The notes beneath the pieces were generated by a model that was not told the origin of the DNA, searched no databases, and saw nothing but the letters and a program-made list of their open reading frames with translations. Below are positions 20,998 through 30,799 of a DNA stretch of 64,000 nt, in pieces; positions within the stretch are counted from its first letter, which is position 1; the number at the start of each line of letters is the position of its first letter. Location: positions 100,541-164,540 of the forward strand of contig NZ_BAUW01000001.1 of the NCBI RefSeq assembly GCF_000517385.1, given 5' to 3'. Source of the DNA: Mesobacillus boroniphilus JCM 21738. GTDB lineage: Bacteria; Bacillota; Bacilli; Bacillales; Cytobacillaceae. Position numbers and translations under genes: made by a program.

Positions 20998-21004
20998 ATA
21001 TAAA

Positions 21005-21046
21005 GAAGCACCAGAGGGCGCGACTTTGGTGCTTCCATCTTTTTAT
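21005..21046. terminator. Terminator between convergent yppE and yppF
   Basis: Nine-base stem GAAGCACCA / TGGTGCTTC with a 13-base loop, followed by a T-rich tract that runs into the yppF stop. Confidence 0.75.
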
Positions 21047-21240
21047 ATGGATATTTCTTTCTGATCCTCGGGAATGAAAGCTCCTTGCAATTCCAGTTCA
21101 CGAACCAGGTTCCGGTATTCTACAATGGTAATTTCTTTCTGAATGTACGATTTTTTAGTAAAATCGAGCAACTCATTTACATGTTCCGGAGTGTATTCTT
21201 TTGTCTCGGCAAATAGATTTTTTAGTTCGTGAACGTTCAT
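21043..21240 (-). CDS. yppF: YppF family protein
   Basis: 65 residues, starting MNVHELKNLFAETKEY and containing HVNELLDFTKKSYIQKEI and YRNLVRELELQGA, the YppF pattern. GGAGGATG lies upstream of the ATG. Short soluble helical protein of unknown function, convergent with yppE, in the usual ypp order. Confidence 0.78.
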   Translation of the reverse strand: MNVHELKNLFAETKEYTPEHVNELLDFTKKSYIQKEITIVEYRNLVRELELQGAFIPEDQKEISI

Positions 21241-21431
21241 ATTTCATCCTCCTCCATCATTTGAAATAATCGTATCATGAAAATCGAATTGTCATCTATT
21301 TTTCAAAAATTGAAACTTCCGACAACATATTTCATCATTAGACAAAATCGGAAGTACCTTCCAGCCTTATCACCAACTGGGCGGCAATGACATATAATAT
21401 CGCAATGAAAACTTGGAGGAGGATGTTCGCG

Positions 21432-22009
21432 ATGTTTGGCCGCAGAAATAAGACCAATACCAATCATCCACAATGGTGGGAATATCAATATAATCACGAT
21501 CAGAATTTTTTTATGGGAATAACCAAGGTTTGAACCGGCAGCAACCGCTCCCTCAACAGTATAACACTCCATATTGGAATGCGATGCCAGTAAATTGGCA
21601 AAATCAATATATACAGCAGGAGAATCCCGTGAATCCATATATGCAGCAGGGCAACCCGATGAATCCATATATGCAACAAGGGAATCCTTATTGGAATCAG
21701 CCTAATCCGATGGTTGGCAGCAAGAATGACTACTCTAAGATGCTTTTTCAAAACCCGCTTGAACCTGAGGGTGACCCGATCTACGGGTACTATAACCCCC
21801 AGGCAGATTATCAGAACTTCAATCCATATCCACAATATGCGTTCATGCCTAAGCAGCCCTCTGGCCTGCAGTCTATCATGAACTCTTTCAAAAGCCAGGA
21901 TGGCAATTTGGATGTCAACAAAATGGTAGATACTGCAGGACAGATGATGAATGCCGTGACCCAGGTTTCTTCGCTGGTTAAAGGTCTTGGCGGGATGTTC
22001 AAAGTTTAG
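21432..22009 (+). CDS. yppG: YppG family Asn/Pro/Tyr/Gln-rich protein, one frame break
   Basis: Starts at ATG 21432 behind GGAGGAGG: MFGRRNKTNTNHPQWWEYQY. It breaks in the T run at 21506-21512. One added T joins it to YGNNQGLNRQQPLPQQYNTP and the rest. The middle has repeats of NPYMQQGN-type (three near-copies, coded by near-identical DNA at about 21615-21690). The C-terminal part, FKSQDGNLDVNKMVDTAGQM, is the conserved YppG segment. The composition resembles spore-coat-associated proteins, but that role is inference. Confidence 0.78.
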
Positions 22010-22075
22010 GTGGGATGGGGAGCGCTTTGATTTCCCGAAATGCTATCATGAGAATCGAAAGCTATAGGAACAAAA

Positions 22076-22105
22076 AACAAGCAGGTCATTGGCCTGCTTG
22101 TTTTC
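22076..22105 (+). terminator. Terminator of yppG
   Basis: Ten-base stem AACAAGCAGG / CCTGCTTGTT, seven-base loop, then T residues. Confidence 0.88.
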
Positions 22106-22115
22106 TGATTGAATG

Positions 22116-22313
22116 TCCTTATGCGAGGTTCCGCTTTGCTATAAGGGTACGATAAAGGTGTAATCGTATCCTTATGCGAGGTTCCGCTCTTGCTATAAGG
22201 GTACGATAAAGGTGTAATCGTATCCTTATGCGAGGGTTCCGTCTGCTATAAGGGTACGATAAAGGTGTAATCGTATCCTTATGCGAGGGCTCCGTCTGCT
22301 ATAAGGATACGAT
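22116..22313. repeat. Tandem 53-bp hairpin array, 3.7 copies
   Basis: Units start at about 22116, 22169, 22223 and 22276, and the last is incomplete. Each unit begins TCCTTATGCGAGG and contains CTATAAGGGTACGATAAAGG, GTGTAATCGTA. TCGTATCCTTAT and ATAAGGGTACGA within and across units are inverted repeats, so each unit can form a hairpin of about 12 bp. The copies differ by a few bases around TTCCGCT. The array fills the gap between the 3' ends of convergent yppG and hsp20. Confidence 0.88.
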
Positions 22314-22323
22314 GTTTTTCATT

Positions 22324-22797
22324 TCATTCTTCCTGATCTAAAATATCAATCTTCTTGCCTGGTTTTTTCGCAATCTTGACCTCTAGCAGCCCGTCACGAT
22401 AGGAAGCTCGGGTCTTCCTTTCATTGACAGGAACAGAAAAGGGAATCGTCCTGCTCAAACGCCGCGCAGAAGCCATGTGCTTCTCCGTCTTGGCGACATC
22501 ATTGATCTCCGAAGTGACATCCGTCTGATTGACTAATATTGTCAGGGAGTTATTAATTATATTTATGGATATCTGGTCTCTTTTAACCCCTGGCAATTCT
22601 GCTGTCACAATATATTCCTGTTCTGTTTCATGCACCCCAACATTGAAGGGTGCATGGGGAAATGGGTGTCTGAAAAAATCATCAATGCTTTGCAGTATGC
22701 CTTTTACCGGCTTCTCCTGCATTAGCTGATTCATGGATTTAAACCATTGTTCAAGGGCTTCATGTTTTTTCGGGCGATCAGGATGGTTGGTTGCCAT
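22324..22797 (-). CDS. Hsp20 / alpha-crystallin family small heat-shock protein
   Basis: ATP-independent holdase chaperone. ATG 22797 has GAGGAGG upstream and gives MATNHPDRPKKHEALEQWF. The open frame continues back to 22896 without similarity. The alpha-crystallin domain covers about residues 55-150 (VGVHETEQEYIVTAELPGVK, SRTIPFSVPVN, and YRDGLLEVKIAKK in place of the usual GVL box), and it ends in a short acidic tail. Comparable to CotP/YocM-like proteins of Bacillus; I cannot tell which. Confidence 0.88.
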   Translation of the reverse strand: MATNHPDRPKKHEALEQWFKSMNQLMQEKPVKGILQSIDDFFRHPFPHAPFNVGVHETEQEYIVTAELPGVKRDQISINIINNSLTILVNQTDVTSEINDVAKTEKHMASARRLSRTIPFSVPVNERKTRASYRDGLLEVKIAKKPGKKIDILDQEE

Positions 22798-22941
22798 CGA
22801 TACACATCCTCCTCTGCAGAATTTCTTATAATAGGTTATGTAGAGAAGAATGTCCCTGTTCAAGATTGAGATACTTTTACCTTGGTGAGACTTCATTACT
22901 TCGCCTTACCTTTTTGAACACTTTGTGAAAAATGCCTTTAG

Positions 22942-22984
22942 TGTGATTTAGGTCACATAAAGAGATTTTCTTCCTCGGTATGCT
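22942..22984 (+). promoter_or_regulatory. Fnr-type activated promoter of hcp
   Basis: Perfect TGTGA-TTTAGG-TCACA at 22942-22957 (centre 22949.5) and a -10 hexamer TATGCT at 22979-22984. The centre lies 29.5 bp before the hexamer, which puts it at about -41.5, the classic position for class II activation by Crp/Fnr proteins. Confidence 0.8.
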
Positions 22985-23020
22985 GATACAGTAAATAACG
23001 CAGAAGAGGGGAATACACAT

Positions 23021-24322
23021 ATGTTTTGTTACCAATGTGAACAAACGCCAACAGGAGGATGCACAGTTGTTGGTGTATGCGGAAAAGATGAAACAATCGC
23101 AAGTCTGCAGGACACAATGATTTTTGCTTTAAAGGGGATCGCCGCATATAGAACGCATGCCAACCAGCTTGGTTTTACTGATCCATTTGTTGACGCAACA
23201 ACCCACGAAGCATTATATATGACATTAACTAACTCAAACTTTAATGTACAAGAACATATCGATATGGCTATGAAGGTTGGCCAATCAGCAGTTCGCGTGA
23301 TGGAGCTTCTGGATGAAGCGCATACGAGCCGCCTTGGTATCCCTCAGCCGGTAAAGGTCAGCCAAAATAAGATTGAAGGAAAATGCATCGTCGTTACAGG
23401 ACATAATCTGTTCGCGCTTGAAGAATTGCTTAAACAAACAGAAGGAAAAGGCATCAACATTTACACTCATTCAGAGATGCTTCCTGCCCATGGCTATCCG
23501 GCATTGAAAAAGTACCCTCACCTTAAAGGGAATATCGGAAAAGCCTGGTTCGACCAGCGCCGCCTGTTTGAAAACTTCCCAGGGGCAATCCTGGCTACGA
23601 CAAACTGTGTAATGCCAATCAAAGGTTCATATGCAGACCGTATGTTCACTTATGAGGTTACAGGCCTTGAGAATGTAAAGAAAATAGAAAATGATGATTT
23701 CTCAATGCTAATTGAAAAAGCGTTGGAGCTTCCTGAAGCAAATATGGAATCTGAAGAAACATTAGTGACAGGCTTCCACCATGAAACAGTGATCGGCCTT
23801 GCGCCAGAGGTTATCGATGCAGTGAAATCTGGTAAAATCAAGCGCTTCTTCGTTATTGCTGGCTGTGACGCACCTGGCAAAGGCGGAGAATACTACCGGG
23901 AGCTTGCAACATCGCTTCCTCCAGAAGCTGTTATCCTGACAACTTCATGTGGGAAATTCCGTTTCAATGATGTGGATTATGGTGTGGTTCCTGGAACGAA
24001 CATCCCTCGATATTTGGATCTTGGACAGTGCAATAACTCTGTATCCACTGTAAAAATCGCGAAGGCATTAGCTGATGCGTTTGATTGTGATGTTAATGAG
24101 CTGCCTGTAAGTATCGTTCTTTCTTGGTTCGAGCAAAAGGCTGTAGCGATCCTGCTTGGATTGTTCAGTCTTGGAATCCAGGATATTCGCATTGGGCCTA
24201 AGCCGCCAGAATTCATTTCTGATGGAGTGATGGAAGTTCTTCAGGAAACATTCAACCTGAAGTTGATCACAACCGCTCAGGAAGATTTGGAAACAATGAT
24301 GGGATTAAGCAAAACTGAATAA
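23021..24322 (+). CDS. hcp: Hydroxylamine reductase / hybrid-cluster protein (short class)
   Basis: Iron-sulfur enzyme with a 4Fe-4S cluster and a hybrid Fe-S-O cluster. It reduces hydroxylamine, and in other bacteria it acts as an NO reductase or protein S-nitrosylase. The N-terminal cluster cysteines are Cys3, 6, 14 and 20. Hybrid-cluster ligands are visible in NCVMP, AGCDAPGKG, TTSCGKFRFND and DLGQCNN, with Glu and His nearby. At 433 residues it is much shorter than the ~550-residue E. coli type and fits the class lacking part of the second helical domain. No Hcr partner is adjacent. An Fnr-type box precedes it. Confidence 0.93.
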   Translation: MFCYQCEQTPTGGCTVVGVCGKDETIASLQDTMIFALKGIAAYRTHANQLGFTDPFVDATTHEALYMTLTNSNFNVQEHIDMAMKVGQSAVRVMELLDEAHTSRLGIPQPVKVSQNKIEGKCIVVTGHNLFALEELLKQTEGKGINIYTHSEMLPAHGYPALKKYPHLKGNIGKAWFDQRRLFENFPGAILATTNCVMPIKGSYADRMFTYEVTGLENVKKIENDDFSMLIEKALELPEANMESEETLVTGFHHETVIGLAPEVIDAVKSGKIKRFFVIAGCDAPGKGGEYYRELATSLPPEAVILTTSCGKFRFNDVDYGVVPGTNIPRYLDLGQCNNSVSTVKIAKALADAFDCDVNELPVSIVLSWFEQKAVAILLGLFSLGIQDIRIGPKPPEFISDGVMEVLQETFNLKLITTAQEDLETMMGLSKTE

Positions 24323-24332
24323 TATTATGAAC

Positions 24333-24362
24333 GCCCGAAGCATTATGCTCCGGGGGTTTTAT
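24333..24362 (+). terminator. Terminator of hcp
   Basis: Stem CCCGAAGC / GCTCCGGG with one mismatch and a short loop, then GGTTTTATTA. Confidence 0.65.
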
Positions 24363-24475
24363 TATGGTTGTTTTCGAATTGATTATTGTTTGATAAAATC
24401 TGGTTTTCATAGTCTTTAGGGCTTTTGCCGAGATTACCTGATAATTGTCTGAGTTAATTACAGAGTCTACGAAAA

Positions 24476-25167
24476 TTAAACAAGCTCATCCATCAATACG
24501 TCTGGGACTAATATCATGTTCCCATTAGAATCAGTAGTGATCAATTCGTCCTTTTTCATTTTGGTCAGCGTTCTGCTAACCGTTTCCCTAGTCGTTCCAA
24601 TCATATTGGCCAAGTCTTTGTTTGTGAAATCAGCCTTTAACAAAACTGTGCCATCTTCCTGTTTTTCTCCATGAAGTTCACCCAGCCTGATCAAAAGCTT
24701 TATGATTTGTTCGTATGTGTTGTTCAGGATTTGTGCCTCAAGCCTTTCTTGAAGGTCAACGATTTTTTCTCCAAGTACCTTGAATACCTTGATGCTTAAA
24801 TGAGGGTTATCAACCAAAACTTTCTCGAATTGTGATATCGGTACGACAACAAGACTTGCCCGCTCCAATACTTCGGAATAGCCTGGATATCCGCCTTTTC
24901 TGAAAAACCCCACGTGCGGAACATTTCTCCTTTTTTCAGAATAGCCACTATTTGTTCCCGGCCATTGGCATCACTTTTATAGATCTTCACTTTTCCTTCA
25001 TGAATGAAATACACATTTTCAAGCGGATCGCCCTGCATGAAAATATGGCTGTTTTTCTTCCATTCTCGTGAAATTGATATATCTATAATCTTTTCAAGTT
25101 CCTGGTCATCAAGGTCCCTGAACAAAGAAAATCGGGCCAGGACACTTTTGATTTCATTTTTATCCAA
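24476..25167 (-). CDS. Crp/Fnr family regulator next to hcp, one frame break
   Basis: Two overlapping frames form one ~230-residue regulator when a G is added at about 24919 (restoring GEMFPHVGFFRKGG). The N-terminal cyclic-nucleotide-type sensor barrel (FMQGDPLENVYFIHEGKVKIY) is followed by the long dimer helix and a winged helix TNKDLANMIGTTRETVSRTL. The recognition helix RE..SR resembles Crp, which reads TGTGA. There is no cysteine in the reconstructed protein, so it is not a B. subtilis-type Fe-S Fnr. TTG 25167 is the best start, six bases after GAGGTG. It is convergent with hcp and likely controls it. Confidence 0.85.
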
Positions 25168-25364
25168 AAGAAACACCTCAATTAGCTGTCTGTCCTTTCT
25201 ATTTTAGCAAAAGGTTGTATTAAATGACATAACTGATTGATCCGAGAGTGATAGAAATGCGAATTTTAAAGTTGAATGCCAAAAAATAGCAATTTGATTT
25301 ATTGAACTTTTATCTTTTGCAACGAACGTTTATTCGCTAAAATAAGAACAACGAGGTGAACGCT

Positions 25365-27642
25365 ATGAAGATCCGGAAAAGCATGCAAGAGGTTTTGCAA
25401 GAATTAAAGGTTAGTGAATCGGTAAAGAGTAATATTGTCCACTGGCATACGATTGAAGAGAAAGAAGCCCTAACTGAAGAAATGCCAGAGGAATTAAGCG
25501 AAATTCTGAAAATAGCATTAGAAAGACGCGGAATTTCTCGCTTGTATACACATCAAAAGTCTTCATATGATCAAATCATGAAGGGGCAGAGCATTGTGGC
25601 CGTCACGCCGACTGCTTCGGGAAAGACACTATGCTATAACCTGCCAGTGCTTCAATCTATCATAAATGATCCGAATGCCAGAGCTCTGTATATGTTCCCT
25701 ACAAAAGCACTGGCCCAGGACCAAAAGAGTGAAATTAACGAGCTGATCCAGGAGGCGGAGCTGGCGATCAATAGCTATACATATGACGGGGACACTCCTT
25801 CCAATATCCGTCAGAAGGTCAGGAGGGCAGGGCATATCGTTATTACAAATCCGGACATGCTCCATTCTGCGATCCTGCCGCACCATACAAAATGGGTTTC
25901 CCTGTTTGAGAATCTGAAGTATGTCGTCATTGACGAATTGCATATTTACAGGGGAGTCTTCGGCAGCCATGTGGCAAATGTCATCAGAAGACTGAAGAGG
26001 ATTTGCAATTATTACGGCAGCAATCCTGTTTTCATCTGTACTTCAGCAACGATTGCGAACCCTTTGGAATTGGCTGAGGGGCTGACTGAAAAGGATATGG
26101 TACTGATTGATAATAATGGAGCTCCTTCAGGGAGGAAGCACTTTTTATTTTATAATCCTCCAGTTGTCAATATCCCGCTAAATGTACGCAGAAGTGCAAC
26201 GCTTGAAACCAGAAGGCTCGCAGGTGAATTTTTGAAAAATAGGATCCAGACAATTGTGTTTGCCAGAAGCAGAGTCCGGGTCGAGATACTGCTTACTTAT
26301 CTACAGGAGTTGGTCAAACACAATCTTGGCCCAAAGGCGATCAGGGGATACCGGGGCGGTTACCTTCCGACAGAAAGGCGCGAAATCGAAAAGGGACTCC
26401 GCTCAGGTGATATATACGGGGTTGTCAGCACGAATGCGCTTGAACTTGGTGTCGATATCGGACAGCTTCAGGTATGTATCATGAACGGTTACCCGGGAAC
26501 GATTGCAAGTGCCTGGCAGCAGGCAGGCCGGGCAGGACGCCGCCATGGGGAGTCAGTTGTCATCATGGTGGCCAGCTCCAGTCCGCTGGATCAGTACGTG
26601 ATCCAGAATCCTGATTACTTCTTCAACCGCAGTCCGGAAACGGCAAGGATCAATCCGGATAATTTGATTATTCTGATTGACCATATCAAATGTGCTTCCT
26701 ATGAATTGCCATTTAAAAAGGGCGACACTTTTGGTGTTGCAGAAATTGAAGAGATACTTGAATATTTGACGGAAGAGCGTATCCTGCACCAAAACGGAGA
26801 CAAATGGTTCTGGATGAATGATGCATTCCCGGCGCACAATATCAGCCTCCGTTCAGCATCACAGGAAAACGTGGTGATCATCGACCAGTCAGATGTAGCC
26901 AATGTCAGGGTGATTGGTGAAATGGATACTTTTTCAGCCATGACGCTGCTGCACGAAGAAGCGATTTATCTGCATCAGGGAATCCAATTCCAGGTGGAAG
27001 AGCTTGATTGGGAGGAAAAAAAAGGCGTATGTTCGTGAAGTCGATGTTGATTATTTTACCGATGCCAATCTCGCTGTTCAGTTGAGCGTTCTTGAGGAAG
27101 ATAAGGTAAGGGGTAATGATGAAACAGAAATCGGCTATGGAGATGTCAGCGTACGAGCAATGGCAACGATTTTCAAGAAGATCAGGTTTGAAACACATGA
27201 GAATATCGGTTCTGGACCGATTTATCTTCCGGAAGAGGAGCTTCACACAAGTTCAGCATGGATATCATTGAACAAAGAGTTGTCAGAATTTGGTCATGAC
27301 CGTCTTGAGGAAGGGTTGATTGGGACATCTCAGGCATTGAAGCATATTGCGCCTTTATTTGTTATGTGTGACCCTTCTGACGTTTATGTAGTCCCTCATG
27401 TCAAGGCTGCCCACAATGAAAAGCCAACCATTTTCTTTTATGATCGCTATCCTGGAGGAATAGGACTCAGCGAGAAAATATACTCTGGAATAGAAGAAAT
27501 ACTGAAGCAAACAAAACAAATGGTCAAGAATTGCCAGTGTTCCGATGGGTGCCCGTCTTGCATCGGAACGGATACTGCATCCATCCATTCTAAAAATGAT
27601 GTTGTAAAATTACTGGATTTATTTCTTAAAGCCGCTGTTTAG
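25365..27642 (+). CDS. mrfA: DEAD/DEAH helicase MrfA (YprA), one frame break
   Basis: Superfamily 2 helicase which in B. subtilis works with MrfB in a UvrABC-independent excision pathway for mitomycin C damage. Walker A is TPTASGKT (residues 81-88), the DExH box is DELHIYRG (~189), motif III is TSATI, and motif VI is QQAGRAGRR. The C-terminal four-cysteine zinc segment is CQCSDGCPSCIG. The A run at 27016-27023 has one A too many: removing it joins LDWEEKK to AYVREVDVDYFTD. ATG 25365 follows ACGAGGTGA. mrfB begins 16 bases later. Confidence 0.92.
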
Positions 27643-27657
27643 GAAAGGAGGGGGAAT

Positions 27658-28936
27658 ATGAGTCTCAAGAATAAACTGAACAGGCTGAAACCCCATATAA
27701 AAAGCGGGATTGATAAGCCAAAGGCCGAACCGGTCAAAGCTGAACAAACACCAGAAATCCCGTTTCTTGACGTTTGGGAGCAGGAACAGGTTTCCCCCTT
27801 CTATTTTGATGGACAATATTGTCTAGTCAGGGAAGTGAGTTATCCGCTTGATCACCAGCATGGGCATTATAAATTCGGCGATTTGCTCGAGGCTGTTTCA
27901 CTCTGGAACAACGAACAAACCAACCATCCGCTATCTGCAGTCGGCCACAGTCCTGCAGACCTGGTGTTTTTTGATACCGAAACAACCGGACTAGGGGGAG
28001 GGACAGGCAACACCATCTTCCTGCTTGGCCATGCATCCATATCGAGTGATTCGGTTAGGCTGAAACAGCATATCCTGCCAAATCCCGGAGCAGAAGTGGC
28101 TCTTTACCAGAGTTTTTTGATGAATGCCGATTACACGACATTGGTTACCTACAATGGGAAGGCTTTCGATTGGCCGCAAGTCAAAACGAGGCACACCCTT
28201 GTCCGAGACCATGTGCCGAAGCTGCCTTCCTTTGGCCACTTTGATTTGTACCATGCAGCGAGAAGATTATGGAAGCATAAGATTGAGCGGATGAAATTAA
28301 GCATAGTGGAACAGGAGATCTTGGGTCTTGAAAGGAAGGATGACATTCCTGGCTTTTTGGCACCAATGATTTATTTTGACTTCCTGGAGAGGAAGAACCC
28401 TGAGGGATTGCTGGGGGTCATTAAGCATAATGAAACGGATATCCTTTCTTTATTGACTCTATATACACATTTAACCTTCCAGATTCTCGGTAGGAACAAG
28501 ACCCAAACATCGCGGGAAACTTACGAAGTGGGACGCTGGTTTTCCTACCTTGGTGAGTCAGACAAAGCGAAGGAAGCATTCACTGGACTGCTGGAAGGTC
28601 GAAATGAAGAAGCGGTTTCAGCTAAGCATGCACTAGCTTTTGAGCATAAAAAGAATAAAGAATGGCATAAGGCGGTTGCCCTGTGGGAAGAAAGTGCAGC
28701 CAAAGGGACAAAAACGCAGCGTAAAGAAGCATGTATCGAGCTGGCCAAACATTTCGAACATCGTGAAAAAAAGCTTGAATTGGCTCTGAAGTATTGTCAG
28801 CTTGCTCAAGAACTTCATCAGGAAGAAAAAAAGTGCAACAAAAAAAGACATGATTTTTATCCAGGAGCTCGAAAAAAGAATTCACAGGATTTCACGAAAA
28901 GAATTTCCCGGGCAAGCGCAAAATTCGCTAAAATAA
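27658..28936 (+). CDS. mrfB: Exonuclease MrfB (YprB), probable frame break near the C-terminus
   Basis: Metal-dependent DEDD exonuclease partner of MrfA. Asp106 and Glu108 lie in FFDTETTGLGGG, Asp171 in YNGKAFDWPQ, and His257/Asp261 in KHNETDILSL. These are nearly the positions mutated in the B. subtilis protein. A TPR-like helical region follows. The open frame runs to 28965 with an unconvincing tail. Removing one A from the run at 28840-28846 gives DMIFIQELEKRIHRISRKEF and a stop at 28934-28936, which I prefer. AAAGGAGGGGG precedes the ATG. Confidence 0.9.
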
Positions 28937-29100
28937 ACTGGTTTTATGCTAGATTTCGTCAATAAATTTTGTATTGTAACAAAATTTTAACATTTATCCC
29001 TTAAAACCTGTAATATCCTGTTGTATGTATAGTTTAGACGTTGTAAAATGTAAAATTGTATAGTGTTTTAAATACAATATAATTTTACGGGGCTGGTTTG

Positions 29101-29196
29101 ATGTATAAAGCGGTTTTAGTTCTCTATTTTGTTGTGATTACCCTCATCGCTGTTATTTTCAGCGGATTGAAGGACAACTTTTACACATTCCTCTAA
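29101..29196 (+). CDS. Possible 31-residue membrane micropeptide
   Basis: MYKAVLVLYFVVITLIAVIF is a single hydrophobic helix, followed by SGLKDNFYTFL. The ribosome site (GGGGCTGG) is weak. An open frame on the other strand (29116-29334) overlaps it. The 28937-29323 gap otherwise holds AT-rich sequence and the cotD promoter region. I do not recognise a family. Confidence 0.3.
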   Translation: MYKAVLVLYFVVITLIAVIFSGLKDNFYTFL

Positions 29197-29253
29197 GAAT
29201 TTCACCAAGCGGTTGCACTGCAATTTCTCTTGAAAAATAGGTGTTTTCATTAG

Positions 29254-29283
29254 TACAAGACGCATCACTTCTTCATAGGCTGA
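29254..29283 (+). promoter_or_regulatory. Candidate sigma-K promoter of cotD
   Basis: TACA at 29254-29257 and CATAGGCTGA at 29274-29283 are 16 bp apart, close to the mother-cell sigma-K pattern (mACm, then CATAnnnTA). CotD is a known sigma-K gene in B. subtilis, which supports the reading. Confidence 0.4.
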
Positions 29284-29323
29284 TAATGTAAACAATAAGT
29301 CTAAGTGAAAGGAGTTATGCACT

Positions 29324-29626
29324 ATGCACTGCAAACCGACACATGTATTGCCAACTGTAGTTCATCCTACAAAGTGCTGTACAAACCATAACTTTATAAA
29401 CAATGTGGTTCCGCATGTTCATCCAACACACACTACAAACGTAAACCACATCAATTACGATCATGTCCATTATTTCCCGCAGACACAGTCCACGGTTAAT
29501 CAGGTGACACACCAGAATCATTATGGCGGACCTGGTCCGGTACCAGGCGGAGTGGCTCCAATTGGCCCGAGACCGCGCCCGGGATTTGGCGGTCCAGGAT
29601 TTGGAGGTCCAGGATTTGGTCGATAA
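29324..29626 (+). CDS. cotD: Inner spore coat protein CotD
   Basis: 100 residues, rich in His, Pro, Asn and Thr. PTVVHPTKCCTNHNF, HVHPTHTTNVNHINYDH and VHYFPQTQSTVNQ follow B. subtilis CotD closely. The C-terminus differs: a Gly/Pro/Arg/Phe repeat (GFGGPGFGGPGFGR) replaces the usual Cys-rich end. AAAGGAG lies upstream. Built into the spore coat by the mother cell. It sits between mrfB and ypsA as in B. subtilis. Confidence 0.92.
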   Translation: MHCKPTHVLPTVVHPTKCCTNHNFINNVVPHVHPTHTTNVNHINYDHVHYFPQTQSTVNQVTHQNHYGGPGPVPGGVAPIGPRPRPGFGGPGFGGPGFGR

Positions 29627-29635
29627 AATGACTTT

Positions 29636-29666
29636 AAACAAGGGCTCCTGCAGCCCTTGTTTTTTT
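29636..29666 (+). terminator. Terminator of cotD
   Basis: Eleven-base stem AAACAAGGGCT / AGCCCTTGTTT with a CCTGC loop and a T run. Confidence 0.9.
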
Positions 29667-29751
29667 AAGATTTTATGGGGTAATAAAAACTGAATATAGG
29701 GAATACCTTCAATATGTAGTTCTGATAAATAAAAGATTCAAAGGAGATTAT

Positions 29752-30312
29752 ATGGTAAAAGTAGCTGCGATATCTGGTTATAAACCTTTTGAACTTGGCG
29801 TGTTCCAGCATAATCATCCGTCAGCAGAATACATAAAGATTGCGATAAAAAAAAGCTTGATTCCTTTAATTGAGGAAGGCCTGGAATGGGTAATGATAAG
29901 CGGACAGCTAGGTGTTGAATTATGGGCTGGTGAGGCGGTGTTCGAACTGCAGGAAGAATATCCCGAACTTAAACTTTCAGTATTCACTCCTTTTCTGAAT
30001 CAGGAGGAAACTTGGAAAGATGCCAATAAGGAGTGGTATGAATCAGTGCTTGCTGGAGCTGACCATGTTGATTCCATCACTAAAAAGCCTTATGAAAAAC
30101 CGTGGCAATTCAGGTTGAAGAACCAATTTTTTATAGAGAAAAGCGACCTGTTGGTCCTGCTTTATGATCCTGAAAAAGAAGGCAGCCCAAAATTTATATA
30201 TGAAACAGCAAAAAAGTATCAAGAAGCTAACGATTATGATATAAGATTAATTACATTGTACGATTTACAGATGGCTGTGGAAGAGGAACAATTGAAACAG
30301 CAGGGTTTTTAA
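29752..30312 (+). CDS. ypsA: YpsA (DUF1273, SLOG-superfamily) protein
   Basis: 186 residues. [31 protein letters not shown] and [19 protein letters not shown] are the DUF1273 blocks; the fold belongs to the SLOG nucleotide-binding superfamily. In Firmicutes YpsA has been linked to cell division and oxidative stress, and it is usually next to gpsB, as here. AAAGGAGATTAT precedes the ATG. Confidence 0.9.
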   Translation: MVKVAAISGYKPFELGVFQHNHPSAEYIKIAIKKSLIPLIEEGLEWVMISGQLGVELWAGEAVFELQEEYPELKLSVFTPFLNQEETWKDANKEWYESVLAGADHVDSITKKPYEKPWQFRLKNQFFIEKSDLLVLLYDPEKEGSPKFIYETAKKYQEANDYDIRLITLYDLQMAVEEEQLKQQGF

Positions 30313-30426
30313 CCATGGATAATGCCTGCAGGTGCACATAAACAAGCTTAATAAAAGAAAAATTGACAAATCGCCTTGTTTTTGAAAAAATAAATGTGAC
30401 GATTGGCGTATATTGAGGTGAATGGA

Positions 30427-30726
30427 ATGCTATCCGATAAAATACAGTTAACTGCAAAAGATATTTTGGAAAAAGAATTCAAAACAGCAATGCGTGGTTA
30501 CAAACCAGAAGATGTTGATAAATTCCTTGATATGATTATCAAGGATTATGAAGTGATGCAGCAGGAGATTGAAGAGCTTCAACAGGACAATCTTCGTCTT
30601 AAAAAGCAGCTCGATGAAGCTTCGCGCCGGCCAAGCACACAGGCAGCTGGTACAACGAATTTCGATATCCTTAAGAGGCTGTCTAATCTGGAAAAGCATG
30701 TTTTTGGGGATAAACTTTACGATTAA
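30427..30726 (+). CDS. gpsB: Cell division / peptidoglycan adaptor GpsB
   Basis: DivIVA-like coiled-coil adaptor that moves PBP1 between septum and side wall, so functionally linked to ponA in this window. The N-terminal membrane-binding domain ([31 protein letters not shown]) is followed by a coiled coil (~residues 36-65) and a C-terminal trimerisation segment [21 protein letters not shown] 30427 with GAGGTGA matches the B. subtilis start; the open frame reaches 30403. Confidence 0.96.
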   Translation: MLSDKIQLTAKDILEKEFKTAMRGYKPEDVDKFLDMIIKDYEVMQQEIEELQQDNLRLKKQLDEASRRPSTQAAGTTNFDILKRLSNLEKHVFGDKLYD

Positions 30727-30760
30727 TCCATTACCTGCTAGTTTTTGAAATGTATTACCA

Positions 30761-30789
30761 TTGCTTTTCAAACCTATATTTCATATAAT
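30761..30789 (+). promoter_or_regulatory. Sigma-A promoter of rnpB
   Basis: TTGCTT (30761-30766), 17-bp spacer, TATAAT (30784-30789). The predicted start near 30797 agrees with the 5' end of the RNase P RNA. Confidence 0.85.
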
Positions 30790-30799
30790 GTTTCTTGTA

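Noticed and set aside
22116..22313. CRISPR array suggested by regular ~53-bp repeats
   Set aside because: The whole unit repeats with no unique spacers, and no cas genes are nearby.
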